From contig JAJYGH010000094.1 in assembly GCA_021785175.1 (NCBI GenBank), positions 7,093 to 60,987 of the forward strand: a DNA stretch of 53,895 nucleotides, given 5' to 3'. This DNA comes from Chloroflexota bacterium. Its GTDB lineage: Bacteria > Chloroflexota > Limnocylindria > Limnocylindrales > CSP1-4. Below, piece by piece: positions 44,656 through 52,002 of this stretch (position 1 is the first letter of the stretch; each line of letters starts with the position of its first letter). The translations under genes and the position numbers were made by a program. Under the pieces are notes generated by a model. It ran no database searches, was not told the DNA's origin, and worked only from the letters and a program-made list of their open reading frames with translations.

Positions 44656-45909
44656 CTACGCCGGGACGCGCTGGGGCACGCTGGCCGCGGCGGCCTTCAG
44701 CTCCTCTTCGATCTGCGTGACGCTCCGCAGGATCCCGACGCGCAGCCCGTCCAGGTCGGCCGAGACCTTCGTGGTCGCGTTCGTGATCGACGTCAGGTTC
44801 GACCTCATGCCCTGGATCGCGGACAGCTGCGCGCGGATCCCTTCCAGCGCCCGGTCGACCGCCGCCACGTCGACCTCGACGGGCCGCTCGCGGAGCGCAT
44901 CCAGCGCGAAGATCCGGGCAAGACGCACGGCGCACTCGAGCGGCAGGCGATCGGGCGCGGACGGGTCGACGACGCACCAGACGTCGCGGTTCACGATCGC
45001 GAGCGGGTCGACGTTGGCCGGCGCGTGCTGCGGTGTGAACACGATGACGGCGGCCTGGGCCGAGCGGTTCTGCCGAGCCGCCGCGAGCTCCTCCGTCACC
45101 TGACGCGTGCTCATGACCCGGTCCTTCGACTCGATCACGACCCGCAGGTCCGCCCCGCGCGTTCGCGACGGATCCACGGTGAGGACGAAGTCGCCCTTCT
45201 TGGCCTTGATCGTCTCGCCGGCCAGGGTGCCCGTCCGTTCGAGGCCGTCTCCGAGTCCCCGCGTGATGTCTCCGAGCATCTCCTCGAGCACGTCCTCGAA
45301 GTCGATGCCCTTCGCGGCCGACCTGGCGCGCTCCGACGCTCGCACGTCCGACGCCTTCTCGAGGGCCTGGATCCGCCCGGCCAGGTCCTCGAATCCCTTC
45401 GAGACCTCGCTCCGGAACTGGTAGAGGGGCGAGCCGAGCCGCGTCGGATCGAGCAGCTGGGCGAGGCGGCTCCCGTCGCCGTCGAAGTAGCGGCCCATCA
45501 GGTCGTTGAGCCGCCCGATCGCGGAGTCCCGCCGTCCCTCGTCGAACAGGTCCGCGACGAGCCGCCGCAGCGCCCCCTGGTCGCCCAGGAATCGCTCCAG
45601 TGTCCGCGGCAGCCTGCCGCCATCCTCCGCAAACGACTCGCGCAGCGCCTGCGCGAGCGCCTGGCTGGCCTTCTCGTTGCGGTCGTCGATCTGCTGGACG
45701 AGGCGCGCGAACTCTTTCTCGATGACGTCGACGTTGACGGTCAGGCCGGCGTCGCGCACCGCGAGCAGGCCGATGCGAAGCGCTCGTTCCACGAGCTCGG
45801 GACGTTCCATCTCCGCGCGCTCCCCGACGAACCGGACGAGGTCGGGGTCCGACAGCTCGAGGTGTTCGACGACCAGGCGATCGGGGGCGACGCGGACGAC
45901 GGTTTCCAT
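44656..45909 (-). CDS. Coiled-coil protein with PD-(D/E)XK-nuclease-like core (RmuC-like?)
   Basis: 417 aa, family not recognised with certainty. Residues 60-200 are mainly helical with heptad-like runs. Residues 200-330 have the layout of a restriction-endonuclease fold: GIDFEDVLEEML (Glu205/Glu209), KKGDFVLTV (Asp240), VVIESKDR (Glu260, Lys262), a helix VTEELAAARQNRSAQAAVIVFT, and a later VDPLAIVNRDVWCVVDP. A second helical region (350-410) ends the protein. RmuC, a coiled-coil protein with a similar core, is the closest idea. No modification or toxin partner is adjacent; it is convergent with the AlaX gene, eight bases apart. Confidence 0.75.
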   Translation of the reverse strand: METVVRVAPDRLVVEHLELSDPDLVRFVGERAEMERPELVERALRIGLLAVRDAGLTVNVDVIEKEFARLVQQIDDRNEKASQALAQALRESFAEDGGRLPRTLERFLGDQGALRRLVADLFDEGRRDSAIGRLNDLMGRYFDGDGSRLAQLLDPTRLGSPLYQFRSEVSKGFEDLAGRIQALEKASDVRASERARSAAKGIDFEDVLEEMLGDITRGLGDGLERTGTLAGETIKAKKGDFVLTVDPSRTRGADLRVVIESKDRVMSTRQVTEELAAARQNRSAQAAVIVFTPQHAPANVDPLAIVNRDVWCVVDPSAPDRLPLECAVRLARIFALDALRERPVEVDVAAVDRALEGIRAQLSAIQGMRSNLTSITNATTKVSADLDGLRVGILRSVTQIEEELKAAAASVPQRVPA

Positions 45910-46363
45910 GCCGTGATGATGCGCTGCGCGCGTGTCAGCTTGCGTGTCACTCGTGCAGCGCCGCGGCACCCGCGTAGCGCCTCGCAGGCGGTCTGCGGCG
46001 GCGCGGAGCCCACACCGGCGCGCGGGTCGCCGCCCACGCGGCTCGCCATGTCCCGGGCTCGACCGGCGGCCTCGAATCCGCGCTCCAAACCGTGAAGGGC
46101 CATGTCCACAAGCGGCGCGGGGGCCTCGCGAATCGGGAGCGGGTGAATGGCTTCACTTCGGTCGAGATCACGCCCGGGCGCAGGCCGAACGACCGGGCCG
46201 GCATGCCAATGGAACGCGACAGCCTCGAACGTGTGTGTCTCCTCCGCGAAGGCCTCGAGGTCGCCGGATCCCGGGGTGCGACGGAATCGAAGAGCCCGAC
46301 CATCACTGGCCGGGCTCTTCGATTGTGATTACGCCGACACCGGTCAGGTGGGCCGGGCCATGA
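45910..46363. other. 454-bp spacer with terminator, no confident gene
   Basis: Short open frames on both strands (for example a 78-codon GTG frame from 46092) end inside the terminator hairpin and lack ribosome sites; I do not support them. A direct repeat gTGACACGC near 45930-45950 may belong to the promoter of the minus-strand gene that starts at 45909. Confidence 0.5.
46285..46324. terminator. Bidirectional intrinsic-type terminator
   Basis: AATCGAAGAGCCCG (46285-46298) and CGGGCTCTTCGATT (46311-46324) are perfect 14-bp inverted repeats with a 12-base loop, ending in AT-rich sequence on both sides. It lies just downstream of the zinc-ribbon gene stop on the minus strand. Confidence 0.75.
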
Positions 46364-46762
46364 TCACCCGCGGCGACTGGCGAAGCAGTCGTTGCAGTAG
46401 ACGGGCTTGCCGGAGGTGGGCCGGAACGGGACGCGGGCCTCGCGGCCACAGCTCGAGCACGTTGCCGTGAACATCTCGCGCGGCGGGCGCGAGCCGCCGC
46501 CGGAATACCCGCCGCCGGAATACCCGCTGCCGCTGCTGCCCCCGCCGTACGAGCCGATCGATCCGCCGGTGTAGCCGCCGTACGAGCTGCTGCTGCCGCC
46601 GCTGTACGACGACGACCCGCGTGCGGCCTTGCGGCTCGCGCGGCACGAGGGGCAGCGGCGCGGCTCGCTGAACTGGCGATCCGAGTAAAACTGCTGCTCG
46701 CTCGCCGAGAACGCGAACTCCTGGCCGCAGTCGGCGCAGGTCAGCGTCTTGTCCTGGAACAA
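46364..46762 (-). CDS. Zinc-ribbon protein with Gly/Ser/Tyr-rich linker
   Basis: 132 aa with four CxxC pairs: CADC and CPSC in the N-terminal ribbon (FQDKTLTCADCGQEF, then QQFYSDRQFSEPRRCPSCRASRKA), and CSSC and CNDC in a C-terminal ribbon (ATCSSCGREARVPFRPTSGKPVYCNDC). A 40-residue Gly/Ser/Tyr-rich linker joins them. The family is common in GC-rich bacteria; its role is unknown, perhaps RNA or DNA binding. The TTG at 46762 is the start: AAGGAG lies eight bases upstream and the family N-terminus (M-FQDKTLTC) follows at once. Confidence 0.85.
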   Translation of the reverse strand: MFQDKTLTCADCGQEFAFSASEQQFYSDRQFSEPRRCPSCRASRKAARGSSSYSGGSSSSYGGYTGGSIGSYGGGSSGSGYSGGGYSGGGSRPPREMFTATCSSCGREARVPFRPTSGKPVYCNDCFASRRG

Positions 46763-47146
46763 AGAAAACACTCCTTCTCGTCCGGCCCCCGCGACCGTCT
46801 CGCGAGAACCGAGAGAGGAGTGTCGTGTTGCCGAACGGGGCTGATCTTCTGTCCGCCTTGCGGACGTTACTGCAATCATAGCAGCCGGTGCCGGACCGTC
46901 CAGCCCCTCGTGAGGGTAGTCGTAGCACGCCTGGCAGCGCGGGTACGTGCGCGGGCGGAGGTGTCGCAAGCGCGCGGCATGCTGGACGGATGGCCGGATC
47001 GCGCGCCTTGGGCCGGCGGGATCCGCTTCCGACGGCGCCAGGCGTGCGCGGCGCCCTCGACGCAGTCGGCGCTCCGGGCTGGCGAACGGATCGACGGCGA
47101 CGCGCGCTTCCGCCGCCAGCAGCACGGGGCGATGTCGGCCGAACCG
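46763..47146. other. Spacer holding promoter and structured leader of the zinc-ribbon gene
   Basis: On the minus strand TGGACG (46902-46897) and TATGAT (46880-46875) with a 16-bp spacer form a promoter. The leader of about 105 bases contains a GTCCGC-AAG-GCGGAC hairpin near 46850 and the AAGGAG site at 46776-46771. This is a long leader for a genome with many leaderless mRNAs. The part from 46905 to 47146 holds no supported gene. Confidence 0.55.
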
Positions 47147-48127
47147 CTAGCGTTCCTTCGCCTTTCGTCCCTCGTCCGGGCGCCGGCCCACACGACCATC
47201 CGGCGAGAGCTCGAACGCGTAGCGCAGGAACAGGTGTGAGCCGGCACGCCGCACGGAGACGATCTCCGCCCAGCGCGCCGTTTCCGGTTCCCAGGCATGC
47301 CCCTCGGCGAGACCGAACCGCGTGAAGGACTCCGCGCGGCCGAGCACCTGCGGCGCGAGCGTCAGGAACAGCTCGTCCAGTGCGTCGCCGTCGAGCAGAT
47401 CGGACAGGAGGTGCGGCCCGCCCTCGCACAGGGCGAGCCGGACGCCGGCCCGGCCGAGGAGGGCCACGATGGCGTCCCCCCTGATCGGCCCCTCGTCCGC
47501 AACGACCTCCACCCGGGCCTGTCCCGGCACCCCGCGGCGCGTCAGCGTCTCGGCCCCGTCTGATGTGGTGGCGATGATGACCGGCACGTCGGGCGACGCC
47601 AGCCCCGGGTGATGCGACGGGACGTCGCCCGCGGCCGACACGACGACGGTCGTCGGCTGCGGTGGGAGGCCGAGCGATGCTCGCCATTCGTCGCACGCGC
47701 TCTCCCAGGCAGGAGCGATCGCACGCGGCGTCCACTCGTGCGTCGGCGCCGACCGCACCGTTCCCGCGCCGACGACGACTGCGTCGGCGATCGACCGCAG
47801 CAGTGCCATCACGAACCGGTCGGGCTCCGAGGACCCACTGATGTCGGATCCGCCGCCGCCCGGTCCCGTCGCGAGCGCCACGACACCGTCGATCGACTCG
47901 ACGAAGTTGGCGATGAGCGTGGGTCGGCGGGCACGCAACGGCACCTCGAGCGTCCCGCCGTAGCGCGCGACGATCGCGGACGGTGTCGGGCGGCCACGCG
48001 CCGCCTCGACCCGGGGCGCCTCGAGCAGGACGTCGAGCGGAGCCTCGTGACCCGCCGCCTCCCGAAGCGCCGGTGCGTCTGGCGCTGTCGTCGCGTCGCG
48101 TTGCCCACTCGCGTCGTGTTGTGCCAC
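47147..48127 (-). CDS. RibD C-terminal/dihydrofolate-reductase-fold protein
   Basis: 326 aa. After about 70 variable residues comes a RibD-C reductase domain: PTLIANFVESIDGVVAL, SEPDRFVMALLRSIADAVVVGAGTV, PTTVVVSAAGDVP, GVRLALCEGGPHLLSDLLDGDALDELFLTLAPQVLG and a final strand SHLFLRYAF. In riboflavin synthesis this domain reduces a pyrimidinedione ribosyl phosphate with NADPH. Without the deaminase domain and other rib genes, a different NADPH-dependent reduction is just as likely. The GTG at 48127 with AGGAG ten bases upstream is chosen; upstream in-frame sequence is Arg/Ala-rich and not conserved-looking. Confidence 0.82.
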   Translation of the reverse strand: MAQHDASGQRDATTAPDAPALREAAGHEAPLDVLLEAPRVEAARGRPTPSAIVARYGGTLEVPLRARRPTLIANFVESIDGVVALATGPGGGGSDISGSSEPDRFVMALLRSIADAVVVGAGTVRSAPTHEWTPRAIAPAWESACDEWRASLGLPPQPTTVVVSAAGDVPSHHPGLASPDVPVIIATTSDGAETLTRRGVPGQARVEVVADEGPIRGDAIVALLGRAGVRLALCEGGPHLLSDLLDGDALDELFLTLAPQVLGRAESFTRFGLAEGHAWEPETARWAEIVSVRRAGSHLFLRYAFELSPDGRVGRRPDEGRKAKER

Positions 48128-48265
48128 TGCGTCCCCGCTCCTCGGTCCCTCTGCCGCCGCCACCGAAGCTCGCTCGCCCGGCCGCCGGCGACGCGTCGCC
48201 GGCGGCGTCTCGGAGATGGTGGCACGAGTACGACGAACGGACGAGGCATGCCCCGCCCGGCGCCG

Positions 48266-48304
48266 GTATCGTCCCCGGGGAGCGCGCGACCCCGGGGACG
48301 ATAC
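48266..48304. repeat. Perfect 15-bp inverted repeat in a divergent spacer
   Basis: GTATCGTCCCCGGGG (48266-48280) and CCCCGGGGACGATAC (48290-48304) with a nine-base loop. It lies between the divergent RibD-like and lipoprotein genes, so it is not a terminator position; it could be a large operator or a leader hairpin of the lipoprotein mRNA. Confidence 0.85.
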
Positions 48305-48428
48305 GGGGGTCAACGGGGGCGCGGAGACATGCAGTGGGGAACCGCCGAAGGGGTCCGGGCGTCGGAAGCGTGAGCACGCTGGGGGGTGTCGTGCTGCGTC
48401 GTCGCCAGATCGCCCCGGAGAACACCTG

Positions 48429-48986
48429 ATGGCTCGACCCGCGTACGCACCCCGTCACCTCGCCGTCCCGTCCGTGGTGCTCCTGCTCGCCCTGTCGGGC
48501 TGCGGCTCGACGACGACGGGGCTGCCCGGCACGCCGGCGCCGTCCTCGGCTGCCCCCTCGCCGGCGTCGCCCGCACCCACGAACGCATGGCCCCCGGTGC
48601 CCGCGTCGTCTGCCGATGTCGCGAGCCCGATGCCGGCGCCCGACGGATCGCCGGCGAGCGGGTCGTCTCCCGTCGTCGTGACGTTCCGCGTCGCCGATGG
48701 TTCCACGTACCGCGTCGAGCTCGTCAAGCCCTCCGACATCGCGATCGCCCGCGAGATCCTCGCGGGGACGCACGCCCCGATGATCCCCAACGGGCTGGTT
48801 GTCAGGGGCAGCGCCTCGGTCAACACGGGCTACACGTGGCACATCGATCCCAACGATTTCGAGTGGGCCGAGATGACGGCCGAGGTGTGCGACGGGGTGC
48901 CCGCGTACGTCGAGAACGGCACCATCACCTCCGATCGCTTCTGCCCATGGACCGCCAGGGTCGTTGCGATCCAGCCGCTCCGGTAG
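48429..48986 (+). CDS. Lipoprotein with BP74-like C-terminal domain
   Basis: 185 aa. A lipoprotein signal (VVLLLALSGCGS, lipid Cys about residue 24) precedes a Ser/Pro/Ala-rich linker (25-80). The C-terminal domain (about 82-185) reads VTFRVADGSTYRVELVKPSDIAIAREIL, NTGYTWHIDPNDFEWAEMTAEVCDG and RFCPWTARVVAIQP. This is the pattern of the BP74 N-terminal domain family, first described in Dictyostelium calcium-dependent cell-adhesion-related proteins and also seen in bacterial secreted proteins. Two Cys (EVCDG, RFCPW) may form a disulfide. It would sit on the outer face of the membrane; ligand unknown. Confidence 0.85.
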   Translation: MARPAYAPRHLAVPSVVLLLALSGCGSTTTGLPGTPAPSSAAPSPASPAPTNAWPPVPASSADVASPMPAPDGSPASGSSPVVVTFRVADGSTYRVELVKPSDIAIAREILAGTHAPMIPNGLVVRGSASVNTGYTWHIDPNDFEWAEMTAEVCDGVPAYVENGTITSDRFCPWTARVVAIQPLR

Positions 48987-49064
48987 CCGGGGCCCCGGCT
49001 GTCGCCCTCGCCTCGGCGCGCTCGCCGCTTCGGGCCAGCGTCGGTTGCCATCCCCGGCGCGCAC

Positions 49065-49070
49065 TATCCT
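49065..49070 (+). promoter_or_regulatory. -10 box of a leaderless promoter (frame at 49080)
   Basis: TATCCT ends nine bases before the ATG at 49080, the same hexamer and spacing as upstream of the gene at 40590. Confidence 0.4.
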
Positions 49071-49079
49071 CGGCGCGGC

Positions 49080-49154
49080 ATGGGACCAGAGGTCGCGGCG
49101 GAAGGCCCGCGCATGCGACGGCGCGCGCGGTGGGCCGTCGGGTGCGCGCCGTGA
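49080..49154 (+). CDS. Possible 24-codon leader peptide upstream of the ligase-like gene
   Basis: A short frame MGPEVAAEGPRMRRRARWAV... whose TGA overlaps the GTG start of the downstream gene (GTGA, 49151-49154). With the -10 box nine bases upstream it could be translated as a leaderless upstream frame and couple translation to the next gene. Evidence is positional only. Confidence 0.35.
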   Translation: MGPEVAAEGPRMRRRARWAVGCAP

Positions 49155-49906
49155 GCGGCCGGCGACGGGGCAGGGAACCGGGCGAGCGGCAGCTGCGGGC
49201 TGCTGCGGACACGGGCTCGCCCCGTCTCGGCCTGGGCGGACCGGAGGTCGCGCGGCGCCGCCGGACCCCCGTGATGCTGCCTTCGGACGCGTCCTCGCCG
49301 TTCGACGACCCTGCCTACCTGTTCGAGCCGTGGTGGCCCGGCACCCGCGTGCTCGCCATCATCGAAGAAGGCTCGGTCCGGCTCCAGGCCGACGAACTCG
49401 CCGACGTGCTGCGCGCGTTCCCGGAGCTCGAGGTGCTGCCGGACCAGCTTGCGGCCTCGGACGCGATCGTCGAGGGCACCGTTCTCGTCCTCGACGCGGC
49501 CGCGCGGCCCGACGCGAAGCTGCTCCGCCGGCGCCTCCTGGAGGATGGCGCGGCGCGCGACGGTCGGGCGGCGTTCATCGCGACCGATCTCCTCCGCCAC
49601 GCCGGGCACCGGCTCGCGCGCCGACCGTTCTCGGCGCGGCGGGCGCGACTGGAATCGCTGGTCCGGCCGTCCGACTGGTGCACCGTCGGCCGCGGATACG
49701 AGGGCGAGGGCCGGGCGCTTGCGGCGGCGGCGGCGGACCTCGGGTTCATCGCCCTGTCGGCGCACCGGCTCGACGCTCCCTACGTGACAGGCCGTGCAGG
49801 CGACGCCTGGCTGCGCGTGCCGATCGCCCCCGGACGGGCCGAAGCCGATCGTCTTCCCCCGATCGTCGCCGTCTTCCGCCGCCTGCCGCTCGACGGCGGG
49901 TCGTGA
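49151..49906 (+). CDS. DNA-ligase-like adenylation domain without catalytic residues
   Basis: About 251 aa. From residue 42 the protein follows the adenylation domain of LigD/LigC-type ATP-dependent ligases: PFDDPAYLFEPWWPGTRVLAII corresponds to the usual FEPKWDGYR block, VEGTVLVLDAAARPDAKLLRRRL to motif III, AAFIATDLLRHAGHRLARRPFSARRARLE is retained, and LGFIALSAHRLDAPYVTGRAGDAWLRV corresponds to motifs IV-V. The lysine nucleophile is Trp61, the Asp of KxDG is Pro63, and the Glu/Lys of motifs III-V are gone, so it cannot be adenylated. The long open frame and kept fold suggest a conserved non-enzymatic role, perhaps in DNA binding. The GTG at 49151 is one possible start; ATG at 49274 is another. 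Confidence 0.78.
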   Translation: MSGRRRGREPGERQLRAAADTGSPRLGLGGPEVARRRRTPVMLPSDASSPFDDPAYLFEPWWPGTRVLAIIEEGSVRLQADELADVLRAFPELEVLPDQLAASDAIVEGTVLVLDAAARPDAKLLRRRLLEDGAARDGRAAFIATDLLRHAGHRLARRPFSARRARLESLVRPSDWCTVGRGYEGEGRALAAAAADLGFIALSAHRLDAPYVTGRAGDAWLRVPIAPGRAEADRLPPIVAVFRRLPLDGGS

Positions 49907-49924
49907 ACGGAAGAGGAGACCACC

Positions 49925-50155
49925 ATGTCTGGGGACGACGGGACTGCGGATGACCGTCGTCGATCGACGCGGCCGCCAGTCCGCGCGTGTCGCGGGTCCT
50001 ACGCCGGCGCCGTGTACCGCTCGTCGATCGCGTCGAGGATGGCCCGGCGACTCGCCTCTGGCGGCGCATCCTGCTCGGTTCTCGCCCGCCGCGCTTCCGC
50101 CGCCACCCGCGCCAGGTCGTCGTCCTTGATCACGTCGCCGAACCACCGCTCGTAG
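49925..50155 (+). CDS. Doubtful small frame with a good ribosome site
   Basis: GAAGAGGAG lies seven bases before an ATG that opens MSGDDGTADDRRRSTRPP. After about 25 codons the frame runs antisense into the 3' end of the HAD-ATPase gene and turns Ser/Arg-rich. It may be the 5' stub of a lost gene; I do not claim a product. Confidence 0.25.
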   Translation: MSGDDGTADDRRRSTRPPVRACRGSYAGAVYRSSIASRMARRLASGGASCSVLARRASAATRARSSSLITSPNHRS

Positions 50156-51717
50156 TCGCCGTTCTCGAGGTGGTGCACCCACGTCCCGGCGTCGACCCCG
50201 GCGCCGATCTGGGCGAACAGCTGCAGGTTCTGCGCCCGGAGATTCAATCGCCCATCCGGGCCACGGAACCAGAAGCTCATGTCCGCCGGGAGCTCTCCGG
50301 CCGCATACTTGCGCCGATGACGGAGGCGTTCCGTGCGTGACGGTTCGACCCTGAACACCTCGACTGACGGCTTCCCCCGGCGCCACCGCGCCGCCAGCCC
50401 GGGTTCGAGTGCGCCGGGCAGGTCGCGCGGCACCTTCGCCTGCCACGCCGGCTCGAGGGGGCGCATCGTCTCGCCGGGGTCGGCGCCGATCGCCGCGACC
50501 TGGCTCATCGCCTGGAGGAGGGCGGAGGACAGCATGCCCGGGTGGACGGTGACCGCGACGAGGCTGTGCAGGTCACGGATCAGCACCTGCCCCGCCGGTC
50601 GCCAGTCCGCTGGCAGCAGGTGGTGGGCCTCGTCGACGACGATCCAGTGGGGCCGCCCCGTCTCGGCGCGGAGCTCGTCGAGCCGCGGCAGCAGCCCCTG
50701 GCAGAAGCCGGGCCGGTCGCCGACGGGGACCGCGACCAGGTTCACGACGACGCTGCGATCAGGCTTCGAGAGCGCCTCGAGCACCTCGACGAGCGCGGGG
50801 GCGCGCGTCGCGTCACCGAGGACGAGCGCGTCCCCGAGGCGCTGGTAGTCGCCCTCCGGGTCGACCAGGCAGACCTGGTACGCGTTCTCGAGCAGCCGCT
50901 CGACGATCCCGGTGACGAGCGTCGACTTGCCGCTCCCGGACGGTCCCGCCACGAGCAGCAGCGGGCCGAACGCGCGGAGGCGGACGTCCTCGCCCGACGC
51001 GAGCCGGCCCATCAGGATGTCGTGCCGGCCGAGGCGATCCGTCAGCGAGGCCAGGTCGTCCGCGAGCAGACGGTCGATCAGCTCGTCCACCCCGTCGCCC
51101 TGCGCACCGCTCGTCACCAGGTCGGCCTGCTCCTGCACCATCGGCAGCGCGTTCGCGACGGCCACGGACGCCTCGCACAGCGCAAGGAACGCGTGATCGT
51201 TCTCGGCGTCGCCGATCCCGACGGCGTTGTGCGGCGAGAGCGTCAGCTCGTCGAGTGCCGCCTTCAACCCGGTGGCCTTGTTGACCGTCGCCGGCAGGAT
51301 CATGACCGCGCCCTTGTTGAAGATCACCTGCAGTTCGAGCCCGAGGTCATGGATGATCCCGAGGACGGTGTGCTCGTGCGGCTCCCGGGTCGCCACGATG
51401 ACGCGCCCGACGCCGAGCGGGCTCACGCCCGCCCTCCGCAGTGCCTCGACGAACGCGGCGGGCGGCGCCGCCGCGAGCAGCTTCTCCTCGCGCGTGTCAG
51501 GGCGGTACAGCAGCGCGCCGTTCTCGGCGACGACGCGATCGAACAGGTCGAGGCGCGGGAAGGCGTCGCGCACGTCGGGGAGCAGGCGGCCGGTGACGAG
51601 CACCAGGCGGCGACCGGACGCCTTCAGCCGCTCGAGCGCGGCGACGGTGGAGTCGGCGACGGTGCCGTGGTGGGCGAGCGTGCCGTCGTAGTCGGTGACA
51701 AGGGCCTCGAACCGCAT
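49999..51717 (-). CDS. HAD-IIB phosphatase fused to a HerA/VirB4-like ATPase
   Basis: 572 aa with two domains. Residues 1-225 are a Cof-type HAD hydrolase: DYDGTLA (Asp9, Asp11), LVTGR (40-44), a cap with VFNKG-like VIFNKGAVMILP, Lys147, and GIGDAENDHAF (167-177). Residues 240-572 are a P-loop ATPase: LLLVAGPSGSGKSTL (Lys264), LVDPEGDYQRL, Walker B WIVVDEAHHLLP (358-369) and MSQVAAIG, as in HerA/DUF87-type proteins. Both active sites look intact. The combination links dephosphorylation of a small phosphoester to an ATPase that usually moves DNA or protein. It is divergent from a GH13 alpha-glucosidase across a spacer with an octamer cluster. Confidence 0.87.
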   Translation of the reverse strand: MRFEALVTDYDGTLAHHGTVADSTVAALERLKASGRRLVLVTGRLLPDVRDAFPRLDLFDRVVAENGALLYRPDTREEKLLAAAPPAAFVEALRRAGVSPLGVGRVIVATREPHEHTVLGIIHDLGLELQVIFNKGAVMILPATVNKATGLKAALDELTLSPHNAVGIGDAENDHAFLALCEASVAVANALPMVQEQADLVTSGAQGDGVDELIDRLLADDLASLTDRLGRHDILMGRLASGEDVRLRAFGPLLLVAGPSGSGKSTLVTGIVERLLENAYQVCLVDPEGDYQRLGDALVLGDATRAPALVEVLEALSKPDRSVVVNLVAVPVGDRPGFCQGLLPRLDELRAETGRPHWIVVDEAHHLLPADWRPAGQVLIRDLHSLVAVTVHPGMLSSALLQAMSQVAAIGADPGETMRPLEPAWQAKVPRDLPGALEPGLAARWRRGKPSVEVFRVEPSRTERLRHRRKYAAGELPADMSFWFRGPDGRLNLRAQNLQLFAQIGAGVDAGTWVHHLENGDYERWFGDVIKDDDLARVAAEARRARTEQDAPPEASRRAILDAIDERYTAPA

Positions 51718-51765
51718 CGCGTGGAGGGTGACCGGCGGCCGCTGGCCGATGCGGCAGCCGGGCGC

Positions 51766-51870
51766 GTGACGGAATTGCGGCGCCGTGACGGAGCGCCGTC
51801 CGTCACGGCCGTGGCTGGTGGCCCGGCCCCGCCGAGCGGCGGAGTCGTGGCGCGGTAACGGAGTGACGGA
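51766..51870. promoter_or_regulatory. Cluster of GTGACGGA octamers, candidate operator array
   Basis: GTGACGGA occurs at 51766-51773, 51785-51792 and 51863-51870, in inverted form (TCCGTCAC) at 51799-51806, and once with one change (GTAACGGA) at 51855-51862, tandem with the last copy. The copies at 51785 and 51799 form a 10-bp-arm palindrome. All lie in the 285-bp divergent spacer between the HAD-ATPase and alpha-glucosidase genes. Confidence 0.6.
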
Positions 51871-52002
51871 GCAGCCGGGCCCGGCGGAGTGCCGGGCAGG
51901 AACCGCGCGCGGATCCGCGTGACAATGCGCCGGAGCGACCGGCGCGGGGACGCCGCGCAGCGACCGGCGCGGGGACACCGCAAGGACGATGAAGGAGGAG
52001 GC

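Noticed and set aside
46092-46328. 78-codon plus-strand frame between the PD-(D/E)XK-like and zinc-ribbon genes
   Set aside because: No ribosome site, start codon GTG without a promoter, and its last codons are the terminator hairpin itself.
46905-47146. Gene upstream of the zinc-ribbon protein (frame containing a PRCQACYDYP segment)
   Set aside because: The frame has no clear start or stop of its own, runs into the zinc-ribbon promoter and leader, and the rest of it is Arg/Ala/Pro-rich; a remnant is possible but not supported.
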